A stretch of DNA of 27,573 nucleotides from a virus. The notes beneath the pieces were generated by a model, which saw only the letters and a list, made by a program, of their open reading frames with translations, was not told the origin of the DNA and did no database searches. The stretch lies in the IMG/VR virus record IMGVR_UViG_3300022752_000316, positions 1 to 27,573 of that record, one strand, 5' to 3'. A program made the position numbers and the translations under genes. This document shows positions 1 to 6,967 of this stretch, piece by piece; positions within the stretch are counted from its first letter, which is position 1, and each line of letters starts with the position of its first letter.

Positions 1-47
1 CCTTACATATTCTTCCCGTCATAGCAGAGAAATATACCTTCCTCGGC

Positions 48-135
48 GTGTCGCACCAGTAGCGACACACCTAATCATTAAAATATGAGCGAAGCGAATA
101 AACAGTAACAACGTTCCGAGCCGCCTAGAGGCGGC
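48..135. other. Left-edge non-coding region with two GC-rich hairpins
   Basis: Bases 1-163 hold no convincing gene. Two inverted repeats are visible: GTGTCGC (48-54) with GCGACAC (62-68) around a 7-nt loop, and GCCGCC (120-125) with GGCGGC (130-135) around TAGA. Neither is followed by a T-run, so they are not typical intrinsic terminators. A TAAAAT at 79-84 could be a -10 box for the + strand gene at 164, but I see no matching -35 box. A 7-codon reading frame at 94-117 has no ribosome-binding site and is probably chance. Confidence 0.45.
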
Positions 136-163
136 GAGAGGCGACTGACATCAGGAAGGAGCC

Positions 164-400
164 GTGAACTCAATGATGTTCCGTCTACTTCGGCTGCTTA
201 GAATACCACCTGTCAGAGCAGCAGATCTCAGGTCTATTGGACCCACTCACGTCTGTAGCTGTGGCTGTACTATGTTTAACATTATGGCTCAGTTTGAAGA
301 CTATGAGATATCTTGGTACTTTCTTGATGCTACCTGTGTTAACTGCGGGAATCTAGTTCGTATCCCTTGTCCTGTTGATAAGAACGAAAATAGTTTTTAG
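164..400 (+). CDS. Small zinc-ribbon-like protein
   Basis: This 78-residue protein has two paired-cysteine knuckles, CSCGC (about residues 32-36) and CVNCG (about 58-62), spaced as in a treble-clef or zinc-ribbon fold. It therefore probably binds one zinc ion. No enzymatic motif is visible and the function is unknown. A purine-rich AGGAAGGAG lies at 153-161. The GTG at 164 uses its 5' half at normal spacing, while the ATG at 173 would leave 11 nt after the GGAG, so the start is uncertain by three codons. The gene converges on the minus-strand late operon and the two share the terminator at 405-440. It resembles the small Cys-rich proteins of the + strand operon at the right end, which suggests an early or accessory role. 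Confidence 0.6.
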   Translation: MNSMMFRLLRLLRIPPVRAADLRSIGPTHVCSCGCTMFNIMAQFEDYEISWYFLDATCVNCGNLVRIPCPVDKNENSF

Positions 401-404
401 GCAT

Positions 405-440
405 AAAAAAAGAAGCCCCCATCCCGTTAGGGATGAGGGC
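405..440. terminator. Bidirectional intrinsic terminator
   Basis: An 11-bp stem with one mismatch (GCCCCCATCCC at 415-425, GGGATGAGGGC at 430-440) and a GTTA loop lies between two converging genes. Read on the minus strand it is followed by TTCTTTTTTTATG, a strong U-tract, so it ends the late operon just after the holin-like gene. Read on the + strand the tract is only CTTTTG, so termination of the 164-400 gene would be weaker. Confidence 0.85.
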
Positions 441-467
441 CTTTTGCCTCGCGCTTGCTACAAACTG

Positions 468-653
468 TTAGTTTGAACCACGCCCAAATTCAGTAGCAGA
501 TGGATCTAGCCACTTTAGTACTGGACCTAGGAAGCCAGCCAAGGCTGCAGTTCCAAGGACTTTAAGGTTTGTCTCGCCTGATAGGTATAACGCGATTGCT
601 GCAGCAGCAGCAGCACGGAACCAGGTCAGACCGACTTGCTTTAATTGTTCCAT
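468..653 (-). CDS. Putative holin
   Basis: This 61-residue protein is mostly hydrophobic. It has an alanine-rich membrane segment at about residues 12-24 (FRAAAAAAIALYL) and a second one at about 30-46 (KVLGTAALAGFLGPVLKWL region), joined by a short polar turn, with a polar C-terminus. This size and two-helix plan fit small phage holins, which permeabilise the inner membrane to release endolysin. The start was chosen at the ATG at 653 because it overlaps the endolysin stop codon as TAATG and has AAAGG 6 nt upstream. The longer frame beginning at 698 lies inside the endolysin gene. Position as the last cistron, directly after the endolysin and before the terminator, supports a lysis role. Assignment rests on topology and context, not on a motif. 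Confidence 0.65.
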   Translation of the reverse strand: MEQLKQVGLTWFRAAAAAAIALYLSGETNLKVLGTAALAGFLGPVLKWLDPSATEFGRGSN

Positions 654-1177
654 TAGATTGCCTTTCGTTTTGTATTGTGAACCTTGCAGCAGGTGCATAC
701 TGGTACCAAAATGGTACCTTTTGCTACCTTCTTCTTAGATTGAGGCTGAAGTTTAGCCACAATCTGGTTCACAATTTTAGGTTGATTCATCCACCAGAAC
801 CAAGGGCTAGTATCATTAGCCAGGTCAGGGTTGATAGAAATATGAAGATGCTTAGTGTGAGGATTACTGCCAGTATAAACGCGATTGCCAGACTTAGCCT
901 TGTCGCGTGACCAAATTTTCTTATTGAAGATAAGGTAGGAAACCCTGTCATCTTCTTTAAGTTTCTCGAAAATCTTCTCGCAGTCAATACCAATATCAGG
1001 GTCGTGGGTCAGATCTACTGCTAGCCCAGTATTGTGGTCCGAATTCGGGCTGGCTTTCTGATGCGCTAACGAAGGCAACAATCCGTCTGACAGTTTCTTG
1101 CGCTTCGGAAATAGCGCTGTCGCTTGACGGAGCACAGCAATAGCAGCAGGACTTGCTTTCTTTGCAACAGGTTTCAT
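653..1177 (-). CDS. Endolysin, peptidase M15-like (VanY/L-Ala-D-Glu peptidase type)
   Basis: This 174-residue protein carries the M15 zinc-peptidase signature. SDHNTGLAVD (residues 46-55) matches SxHxxGxAxD, with H48 and D55 as likely zinc ligands, and HTKHLHIS (107-114) supplies the third ligand, H112. Such enzymes cut peptide cross-bridges of peptidoglycan, and in phages they serve as lysis enzymes. The catalytic domain spans roughly 10-125. A basic C-terminal tail follows (about 135-174) and contains CTCC at 161-164, perhaps a wall-targeting or metal-binding element. There is no signal peptide, so export would depend on the neighbouring holin-like protein. The start is an ATG at 1177 with AAGGAG just upstream; the stop overlaps the next start as TAATG. 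Confidence 0.85.
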   Translation of the reverse strand: MKPVAKKASPAAIAVLRQATALFPKRKKLSDGLLPSLAHQKASPNSDHNTGLAVDLTHDPDIGIDCEKIFEKLKEDDRVSYLIFNKKIWSRDKAKSGNRVYTGSNPHTKHLHISINPDLANDTSPWFWWMNQPKIVNQIVAKLQPQSKKKVAKGTILVPVCTCCKVHNTKRKAI

Positions 1178-1381
1178 TCATCTCCTTAGCGCTTCCTTAA
1201 CTAATTCAGTTAGCAAATCAACTTTTTCTTCTAACGCATTGACTTTATCTTTTAGAGATAAGCCGCCATTAGGTTTGAGTTCCATAAGAAAAGACTTGAC
1301 TATCCAACGTAATCCCATAAATACTGTTGAGATGATTCCAAGTATGGTGGCAACTAGCATTGCCCAGTCTGCTATTGTCAT
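1178..1381 (-). CDS. Membrane-anchored coiled-coil protein of the lysis region
   Basis: This 67-residue protein has one N-terminal membrane helix (about residues 5-30, WAMLVATILGIISTVFMGL) followed by a soluble heptad-like segment (about 42-67) rich in Lys, Glu and Leu, which should form a short coiled coil. Small proteins of this plan occur beside holin and endolysin genes in actinophages, where they are called holin-like or minor lysis proteins. It begins immediately after the stop of the 638-residue tail gene and ends next to the endolysin start. An accessory holin, antiholin or spanin-like regulator are all possible; the sequence does not decide between them. Confidence 0.6.
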   Translation of the reverse strand: MTIADWAMLVATILGIISTVFMGLRWIVKSFLMELKPNGGLSLKDKVNALEEKVDLLTELVKEALRR

Positions 1382-3298
1382 TTATACGCTCCGTATTGTT
1401 ACCAGCAAAGTGCCTCCAAAACCTGAGAAACGCTTATCTGTTGGTGTCCGATTTATAAAGTCCATCTCTTCTATGAGTCCGATGAAAGACTCACCTGTTC
1501 TAAAATCCTGAACGACAAGAGTATCGCCAAGATTTTCTACTGCTTCGAGTTGTTGCATACGATCCCAAGCAGAACCTTCATAACCTACCTCTACTCCAAA
1601 CTTATCTGTCTCGTGGTCATAACAGAAGACTGGATATTGAATCAGTCTTTGACGAGGGATTGCTGGTAGAGATTTGATTTGATAACCATTAAATGTAGGG
1701 CCAAGAAGTGAGTTGGCACTAGAGCGAGTAAATGTAAACTTGAATCCAAGATACTCTTGTGCTGATGCAGGATATGGGATACCACCTTCTGTGATGGTTT
1801 CACCCTGCGAATAAGTACCGATATTGTAGGTAGTTCCAGCAGAGTCAATAGACTGCAGGCTTAGACCACCATTGGTAGAGATAAATCTAGGAAAGAGCAA
1901 CTTAAATATCTTAGGCTCTAAGGTGTTATAGCGGATATAACCAGTCTGCAAGTAACCAGATGCAACCTTAACTCCGTAAGATTCTAGCCATACCCCATCA
2001 CCTGGAACAGCAAAACCTACGCGATCTGTAGCTCCAAGAAATGCTACTGAACTAGCAGTAACAGTCTCACCAGATGCGTATACATCCCAAGCATAAGCAA
2101 AGACAAGGCTATTAGGGATTACTGGTTGTGATAAGTCAATACGGACTAGACCTGATTCAGTTCCTTGAAGCGTAGAGACATAAGCAAACTTATCTCTAAA
2201 TACTACATCCTTACATTCAGCTTCAAATAACAATGGCCCATAAGAGATATCTCCTTCATTGCCTATGACTCCCACTCGCACACCTTTGTTAGTGCAGAGC
2301 ACCGCATAAGTGCCAAGGTAAGTATCAAAGGTATTGATAATCTCACCCTCTGGTAGGTCAACAACTACTGAAGGAACGCTAAGTTCTGGAAATCCAAGAG
2401 CATTAGCATTAGCAAGATCTAAAGTAATCTTATAGATAGATGAGTTCTTGCGACTATAGCCACCTACATAGATAGCCTGTGGTCCTTCTGAAATTGTGGT
2501 CCAAATCCAGTCTGTCTGTGGATGAGTATAGAAATCAGATGGTAGAGCTCCACCGCCAGTATGAGTAGCATCTAATTCATAAAGTTTATTATTAACGCTG
2601 GCAATAAGGCGTTGTTTGATGTATTTAATTCTTGCACTTGTAGTGCTAGTTGCATTATAGATTTCAACATCGCTGGTAGTTCCACCGATATTTCCTCGGT
2701 GAACGTGAGTAGCGTTGATAAACCAGTATCTGATTCCATCTGTAGTTAAATCATAAATCGTTGCAGGAGTACCTGCTTGGGTATAGGTAGATGAAGTAGC
2801 AGTATCATTGCTCATCGTTATTTTCTTTAGAGCAGTTCCATCTGTTACTACTAGACAGTCATTAGTGCCATCATTGGCACCTATAATTATCGGAGTATTT
2901 GAAGTGCTTAAGACTCTTACTGTGGTATTAAGTAGGCTTGCCTGACCTTTGGTCCAGATATCTACACCTTTGGACTCTGTAAACTGAAAGCGAAGCGACT
3001 CATCTTGTAGCGGTTCAAAATATTTGATACCAGCACCTAAGTGGAATGATGACTGTGAACGTAGCCACCAACCCGTAAGAGTCTGCTCACCAGGCTCTCT
3101 GGTCTGGTCAATTTGTTGTTTACGATACTGAGCTGTGACTCGGCGATAAGGTGTGTCATCACTAGCAGCCAGAAAGAATGGCAGACCAGCAAAGGCTACA
3201 TCGTATGCCTCGCCTGTAGATGAGTAACTGGTGGCACCTGCAGGATTGGAAAGTACATAGGGAATGCCTTCGGTAATATCGTCACCGTAAGGTGCCAT
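1382..3298 (-). CDS. Large tail protein, beta-propeller-like
   Basis: This 638-residue protein is rich in Thr, Ser, Gly and aromatic residues and alternates short beta strands with turns. The central 150-450 region has recurring YxWxI/YVGGYS/VGVIGNEG-type stretches that suggest a beta-propeller or beta-sandwich. The N-terminal region has WWLRSQSSFHLGAGIKY (about 77-93), a segment I associate with tail proteins of environmental actinophages. Candidate roles are a tail nozzle or tube component of a short-tailed phage, or a receptor-binding protein. It follows the recombinase gene by 16 bp, with AAAGGAAT upstream of the ATG, and precedes the lysis genes. Structural class is likely, exact role uncertain. 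Confidence 0.55.
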   Translation of the reverse strand: MAPYGDDITEGIPYVLSNPAGATSYSSTGEAYDVAFAGLPFFLAASDDTPYRRVTAQYRKQQIDQTREPGEQTLTGWWLRSQSSFHLGAGIKYFEPLQDESLRFQFTESKGVDIWTKGQASLLNTTVRVLSTSNTPIIIGANDGTNDCLVVTDGTALKKITMSNDTATSSTYTQAGTPATIYDLTTDGIRYWFINATHVHRGNIGGTTSDVEIYNATSTTSARIKYIKQRLIASVNNKLYELDATHTGGGALPSDFYTHPQTDWIWTTISEGPQAIYVGGYSRKNSSIYKITLDLANANALGFPELSVPSVVVDLPEGEIINTFDTYLGTYAVLCTNKGVRVGVIGNEGDISYGPLLFEAECKDVVFRDKFAYVSTLQGTESGLVRIDLSQPVIPNSLVFAYAWDVYASGETVTASSVAFLGATDRVGFAVPGDGVWLESYGVKVASGYLQTGYIRYNTLEPKIFKLLFPRFISTNGGLSLQSIDSAGTTYNIGTYSQGETITEGGIPYPASAQEYLGFKFTFTRSSANSLLGPTFNGYQIKSLPAIPRQRLIQYPVFCYDHETDKFGVEVGYEGSAWDRMQQLEAVENLGDTLVVQDFRTGESFIGLIEEMDFINRTPTDKRFSGFGGTLLVTIRSV

Positions 3299-3314
3299 TA
3301 ATTATTCCTTTCAA

Positions 3315-4106
3315 TCAACCAAGTAAATTAACCAGCGATCTAGCTCTTCCAGATGCCAGTTGGGTATAAACCTGAGTAGTAGCCACAGATGAGTGGCGCA
3401 TTAGGTCTCTTACTGCCAGCAAATCTCCGCCTGATTTCTCAAGCATATTGGTAGCAAAGTAATGACGACAGGCGTGGAAAGTCTTCTTTGGTATACCTAA
3501 GCGCTTCATCTCAGCAGAGCAGAGCTTGGTCAGGTTGTTAGGTGTTACCGACCATATCTTGCCAGAGGTCTCGTGCTTCAAGATGGTCTGGGCTACTATC
3601 GCAGCAACTGGTATGGATAGGTCTGTACCGCCCTTACCTGCCACTCTGAGGATGTATCCGTCATCTTGCTTCTCTAGGTCTACCCCACGAAGGTTTGCCA
3701 CCTCCATAGCCCTTAAACCCGCTTTACAGCCTATTATGAACCAGTCCCTCATAGGCAGGTCAGCCCTAGTCATAACCAGTTCAGCCTCACCAGGAGTCAA
3801 AGGATGAGGCAAACCTCGTCCCTTGCGTACAGCAGGTAGGTCTAGGTCAGCCATATTCTGTATCAGGCCCATCTTGCGTAGGGCTTTGAAGATACTTCTA
3901 ACCCTTGCAGCATAGGTTCCCTTAGTCGAGGCAGCCTTAACGCTCATTACAAGTCTTTGCAGATCTTCAACAGTTGCCAGCTCTGGGTGTACCCCAAGAC
4001 GGACAAGTAGGTTGTAATCATTTCTAAACAGGGCCATTGAATATCCCTGTGTTTCATAGCGATTCTGTAGTTTTTCTTTAATTATTTCTAATGGTATTAG
4101 TTCCAT
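3315..4106 (-). CDS. Tyrosine recombinase (phage integrase family)
   Basis: This 263-residue protein has all the catalytic residues of tyrosine recombinases. R132 sits in GCKAGLRAMEVANL, K158 in VAGKGG, H211 and R214 in HACRH, H238 in LMRHSS, and the nucleophile Y247 in TQVYTQ. Residues 5-95 form a short core-binding (SAM-like) domain. It lacks the extra N-terminal arm-binding domain of lambda-type integrases, so it is nearer the XerC/D size class. It should cut and rejoin DNA at short inverted core sites, for integration, excision or resolution. Its place inside the late operon, between a fibre-type gene and a tail gene and on the same strand, is unusual. It has no Shine-Dalgarno sequence; its promoter abuts the start codon. 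A candidate crossover site lies 37 bp upstream. Confidence 0.93.
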   Translation of the reverse strand: MELIPLEIIKEKLQNRYETQGYSMALFRNDYNLLVRLGVHPELATVEDLQRLVMSVKAASTKGTYAARVRSIFKALRKMGLIQNMADLDLPAVRKGRGLPHPLTPGEAELVMTRADLPMRDWFIIGCKAGLRAMEVANLRGVDLEKQDDGYILRVAGKGGTDLSIPVAAIVAQTILKHETSGKIWSVTPNNLTKLCSAEMKRLGIPKKTFHACRHYFATNMLEKSGGDLLAVRDLMRHSSVATTQVYTQLASGRARSLVNLLG

Positions 4107-4113
4107 AGCTTGC

Positions 4114-4143
4114 AGTTTAACAATGGGATTATTCTCCTGTCAA
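4114..4143 (-). promoter_or_regulatory. Leaderless-type promoter of the recombinase gene
   Basis: On the minus strand a perfect TTGACA (4143-4138) is followed after 18 bp by TAAACT (4119-4114), which fits the actinobacterial TANNNT -10 consensus. Exactly 7 bp separate the -10 box from the recombinase ATG at 4106, so transcription would begin at or next to the A of the start codon. No ribosome-binding site is present, consistent with a leaderless mRNA, a common arrangement in Actinobacteria. Inferred from sequence only. Confidence 0.6.
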
Positions 4144-4166
4144 GCACAATCCTCCGAGATTGTGCT
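4143..4166. repeat. 9-6-9 inverted repeat beside the recombinase (candidate core attachment site)
   Basis: AGCACAATC (4143-4151) and GATTGTGCT (4158-4166) are perfect 9-bp inverted arms around the 6-bp centre CTCCGA. A 6-bp spacer between inverted arms of about this size is the geometry of dif/XerCD-type and many integrase core sites. It overlaps the stop codon of the gene at 4165-4434 and the first base of the -35 box. It lacks a T-tract on either side, so it is a poor intrinsic terminator. A regulator-binding site is the other option. Confidence 0.45.
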
Positions 4167-4434
4167 ATAGACCGAGAGCGGTTTTTAGGTCAGGTAGACT
4201 TAGACCAACGCTTGCCAATTTATCTTCAATGGTTGGTTCTTTATCAATTCCAATATGATTAGCAACTACTTGCTTGGCTGCACTTTCATCAGTTTTAGAG
4301 ATTGCTAACCAAAGCAATTTTTCACCATCTGTTAAAATTGTATCTTTACCATCTTCAATTTGAACACCAGCAGCGCGTAATTCATCTCTTAATTGAAAGC
4401 CGTTTAATTGTGTTGGTTTTGTAAATTGTATCAT
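4165..4434 (-). CDS. Possible tail-fibre chaperone or fibre-associated protein
   Basis: This 89-residue protein starts with MIQFTKPTQLNGFQLRDEL, a beginning I associate with small phage proteins encoded just after fibre genes. It continues as a mixed alpha/beta protein with an acidic middle, ending in a helical region (about 68-89). The ATG lies directly at the end of the fibre gene (TAAATG), so it is probably translated by coupling. Position after the repeat fibre suggests a fibre-assembly or fibre-capping role, but there is no diagnostic motif. It is the last gene before the recombinase unit; its stop codon lies inside the 9-6-9 inverted repeat. Confidence 0.45.
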   Translation of the reverse strand: MIQFTKPTQLNGFQLRDELRAAGVQIEDGKDTILTDGEKLLWLAISKTDESAAKQVVANHIGIDKEPTIEDKLASVGLSLPDLKTALGL

Positions 4435-5328
4435 TTAAGCTCCTAAGTAAGTAATGGCCCAATTAGTTAAATTGCCGCCACCAGTTGCTAAATTAGCAGA
4501 TGAACCAGTGTTGTAAAAGTCAAACTCTACATAATCTGCGGCATCAAGGTCAAGAATAGTATGTGCAGCTAGTGTTTTTGTTGGACTTGTTGTAATATCA
4601 AATCGCCGTATATTAGTTCCATTTGCTTTTATGTAAGCTTCTAGGGTGCCTGTTTGAGTGCCAATAAAAAAATTAGCAATGAGTAAATAATAACCTGATT
4701 TTCCTGAAGGAATTGTAAATCTTGAAGTATTACTAGAAGTTGAATGATAGTTGTCGGTATCATAGTATTCACTATCCCAAGTAATTGTAGTGTTGCCACC
4801 ACCTGTCAGGGTTAAATCTGCACTTCTATAAATAGATGCGCCAGAAAATGATGCACCACCAGCAGGCGTAGCCCACTGAGGAGCAGTTGCACCAGAATTT
4901 ACTGTAAGAACCTGCCCAGCAGTTCCAATGCCTAATCTAGTTACTGTATCTGCTGCAGTTGCATAGAGTAAGTCACCTGCAGTAGTTACCACATCAGCTA
5001 CAGGATCAACTGCCCACTTAATTCCGCTGGTCTGAGCAGAATCCGCTACAAGTGTGTGACCATTTGTGCCTACACCTAGGCGTGCTACTGTGTCAGCAGC
5101 AGTTCCTACGATCAGGTCACCCTTGGTTGTCACAATGTCTGTGGTAGGGTCAACACCCCACTTAATACCTGCGCTAGCTGTAGAGTCAGCAATGAGGACT
5201 TGCCCATTGGTTCCTACTGCTACACGAGCAGGGGTATCTGCAGCAGTTGCTGAGATGAGGTCACCCTTAGCATCCAGGATTGCTTCCTGAATACCCGCTA
5301 AAGGTTCTGGAATACGTCCTATAGCCAT
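4435..5328 (-). CDS. Tail fibre with three internal repeats and a C1q-like C-terminal domain
   Basis: This 297-residue protein has three tandem repeats of about 46 residues between roughly 15 and 155. Each begins KGDL/AGDL, continues with TAADT and (V/L)G(I/V)GT, and the first two end in GIKW(G/A)VDP. The last repeat runs into a Gly/Ala hinge (about 150-165). The C-terminal 135 residues are beta-rich, with YYLLIANFFIG and YVEFDFYNTG, and resemble a C1q/TNF-like jelly roll as found at phage fibre tips. Such a domain would trimerise and may bind the host surface. The start at 5328 was chosen because it lies just after the preceding stop with GGAG upstream; a longer frame from 5397 would overlap the previous gene. 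The length suggests a short fibre. Confidence 0.7.
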   Translation of the reverse strand: MAIGRIPEPLAGIQEAILDAKGDLISATAADTPARVAVGTNGQVLIADSTASAGIKWGVDPTTDIVTTKGDLIVGTAADTVARLGVGTNGHTLVADSAQTSGIKWAVDPVADVVTTAGDLLYATAADTVTRLGIGTAGQVLTVNSGATAPQWATPAGGASFSGASIYRSADLTLTGGGNTTITWDSEYYDTDNYHSTSSNTSRFTIPSGKSGYYLLIANFFIGTQTGTLEAYIKANGTNIRRFDITTSPTKTLAAHTILDLDAADYVEFDFYNTGSSANLATGGGNLTNWAITYLGA

Positions 5329-5329
5329 A

Positions 5330-5659
5330 TTATGATAGCTCCGTTCCGAATGCGTTAAACGAGAAGTTAGCGTTGGATGCGTAGACTGATACAACATCTG
5401 TGGCAGCCAAGGTAATTCCCAAGGTCATAGTATCTGTAGAGTTAGCAGATAGCGAAGCGTCATAGATTAGGTACTGTGCGTTAGCAGCAGCAGCACCTGC
5501 GATTCTTACATAGACGCGATAGGTACCTGCAGAAGCGCCTCTATTGGCTACAGTGATTGTTGAGACAATCGAGGAAGTAGCAGCAGGCACTGTGTATAAA
5601 TCTGCTTGCGTTGTCGCAGCAGGGGCAGATTGCCCTAGTACTTTGTAGGTTGTAGCCAT
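5330..5659 (-). CDS. Small beta-sandwich protein of the tail/fibre region
   Basis: This 109-residue protein is rich in Ala, Thr, Ser and Val, with alternating strands (IVSTITVANRG, TYRVYVRIAG, DVVSVYASN) typical of an immunoglobulin-like or jelly-roll sandwich. Proteins of this kind (YKVLGQSAPAATTQADLYTVPA-type N-terminus) commonly occur next to fibre genes, where they decorate or link the tail tip. There is no catalytic motif. The ATG follows the stop of the upstream gene by a few bases with GGGAG upstream. It precedes the fibre gene by one base. A structural role is inferred from composition and context. Confidence 0.55.
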   Translation of the reverse strand: MATTYKVLGQSAPAATTQADLYTVPAATSSIVSTITVANRGASAGTYRVYVRIAGAAAANAQYLIYDASLSANSTDTMTLGITLAATDVVSVYASNANFSFNAFGTELS

Positions 5660-5662
5660 TAG

Positions 5663-6055
5663 TTATGCTCCCATATAGAGAAATGAAGTTGGTATTGTTC
5701 CTTGTTGTTGTGTAAGTCCATCTTCAAATGCCGTTAAGTCACTTGAGGTTAGGACGTGTTTTATTGTAGCGCCTGAGCTGTGGCTTGTAGCCGCAGATCC
5801 TGCTCTACCTCTGACGATAGTTAGTACATCGCCAGAAACTTGTTGTACGAAGCAAATCTCTTCGCTTGCGGTATCAGGGTCAATAGCAACGGTGAACTGG
5901 TCTGGGTATACGCCACCTACTGCTGCCCCTAGCGTCACACCACCCATAAGCGCAGAACCTGTTCCTGTAGCAACAGTTAACGATGTAACAGCGCTGTTGA
6001 TTCCAGAAGCAAGCGTTGTCTGAACGCTGATTGAGCTGAATTTTCTATTTGCCAT
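5663..6055 (-). CDS. Small tail-region protein with an integration-type beta domain
   Basis: This 130-residue protein contains the pattern TSLTVATGTG - FTVAIDPDT - EEICFVQQV - LTIVRGRAGSAATSHSSGA. This is a small all-beta module common in phage tail and adaptor proteins, in which the RG(R/Q)xGT or RGxAGSxAxxH turn is typical. The same module appears in the N-terminal part of the next upstream gene product (6065-6967), which suggests duplication. A short C-terminal helix follows (SSDLTAFEDGLTQQQ). A good AAGGAAGG precedes the ATG. Probably a virion component at the neck or tail; function not established. Confidence 0.5.
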   Translation of the reverse strand: MANRKFSSISVQTTLASGINSAVTSLTVATGTGSALMGGVTLGAAVGGVYPDQFTVAIDPDTASEEICFVQQVSGDVLTIVRGRAGSAATSHSSGATIKHVLTSSDLTAFEDGLTQQQGTIPTSFLYMGA

Positions 6056-6064
6056 AGCCCTTCC

Positions 6065-6967
6065 TTACTTGGTGTAGTGGATGCGAATTGGATACTTGTC
6101 TTGCAACTTCAGCGCTTCCTCCTGAAGTCTCTGTTGATACAGAGCAAACAGATATCTAGATGCAGATGCACCAGAGTTAAATGGATTCTTAGTATCGTTA
6201 AGATCAGCTTCAGCGCTAGATAGATTGATACGACCAGCATCAAGGAATGATAAGAGTTTGTAGCAGGCACCAAGGACTGTTACATCATAAGTGCTTGCAG
6301 GTAGACCAGTAACATCTTCATAGTCATCAGTACTAGCATCAAGAGTATTTGGTTCTGTGGTATACCAGACCTGAACTGTACGTCCTGGTTGAATGTTCTC
6401 GTAAATGTTTACAGTATTGTTTGTATTAAAGGTTGCAGCGCTTGCCATTGGGTCTGCTCGCCAACGATTGACTGGTAACCATTCCTGAGAAGAACCTGTG
6501 GTCTGCCAAGATATAAATAGAATCTGCTCTAAATCATCTGGTAAGGCATAGGTAGTCTGTGATGCGTTAAAAGTAAAAGTAGTTGAACTTACTGCCCAGA
6601 GTTTAGGATAGTAAGAGTTAATCGTATCGTTGATAGCCTTCTTGATATTGCTTCTAGGAAAGGTCGGAGATAAAGTAATCTGAGCATACTGTGCGTGTGG
6701 AGAAGCAGTAGTTCCCTGATAACCGCGACCAAAGCCAGGAGCTACAGTTAAAGTATTTGTAGCCTTATCAAAAGTATCAATCCAAAGTAATTCATCGTCT
6801 ATCTCAATAACACCCTTAGCAAGGTTACTTGCAGAGCCAATGTTGATACTGGTGCTAACAGCACTGATACCACCTGCATTGGTTACATATGATACGCGAT
6901 CTTGACGAAGGGCATAGCCTTGTAGGTTGGCTCTGACCTCATCAATCATTTCTCCCAGTGTTGGCAT
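6065..6967 (-). CDS. Head-tail adaptor or tail-tube-type protein
   Basis: This 300-residue protein begins with a helix (TLGEMIDEVRANL), then the beta module described for its neighbour (about residues 24-95: INIGSAS, IEIDDELLWID, GRGYQGT, AQYAQITL). A helical segment IKKAINDTINSYYPKLWAV (about 105-123) follows, then a beta-rich middle and C-terminal helices. Adaptor and tail-tube-A-like proteins of short-tailed phages have a similar helix-rich plan. The start at 6967 is preferred over 6991: AAGGAAACA precedes it at good spacing, whereas the upstream ATG has GGGGAG only one base away. Its 5' end overlaps the preceding glycosyltransferase gene by 26 bp. The adaptor role is moderately supported. 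Confidence 0.5.
   Translation of the reverse strand: MPTLGEMIDEVRANLQGYALRQDRVSYVTNAGGISAVSTSINIGSASNLAKGVIEIDDELLWIDTFDKATNTLTVAPGFGRGYQGTTASPHAQYAQITLSPTFPRSNIKKAINDTINSYYPKLWAVSSTTFTFNASQTTYALPDDLEQILFISWQTTGSSQEWLPVNRWRADPMASAATFNTNNTVNIYENIQPGRTVQVWYTTEPNTLDASTDDYEDVTGLPASTYDVTVLGACYKLLSFLDAGRINLSSAEADLNDTKNPFNSGASASRYLFALYQQRLQEEALKLQDKYPIRIHYTK

Noticed and set aside
94-117. Seven-codon leader-like frame MSEANKQ
   Set aside because: No ribosome-binding site and no attenuator structure tied to it.
569-910. 113-residue frame on the + strand over the holin and endolysin genes
   Set aside because: Antisense to two genes with clear motifs or coupling; no ribosome-binding site.
4143-4166. 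Intrinsic terminator ahead of the recombinase
   Set aside because: The stem is good, but there is no T-run on either strand, so termination is unlikely by itself.
4300-5330. Diversity-generating retroelement at the fibre gene
   Set aside because: No reverse transcriptase, template repeat or A-biased variable region is seen in the window.
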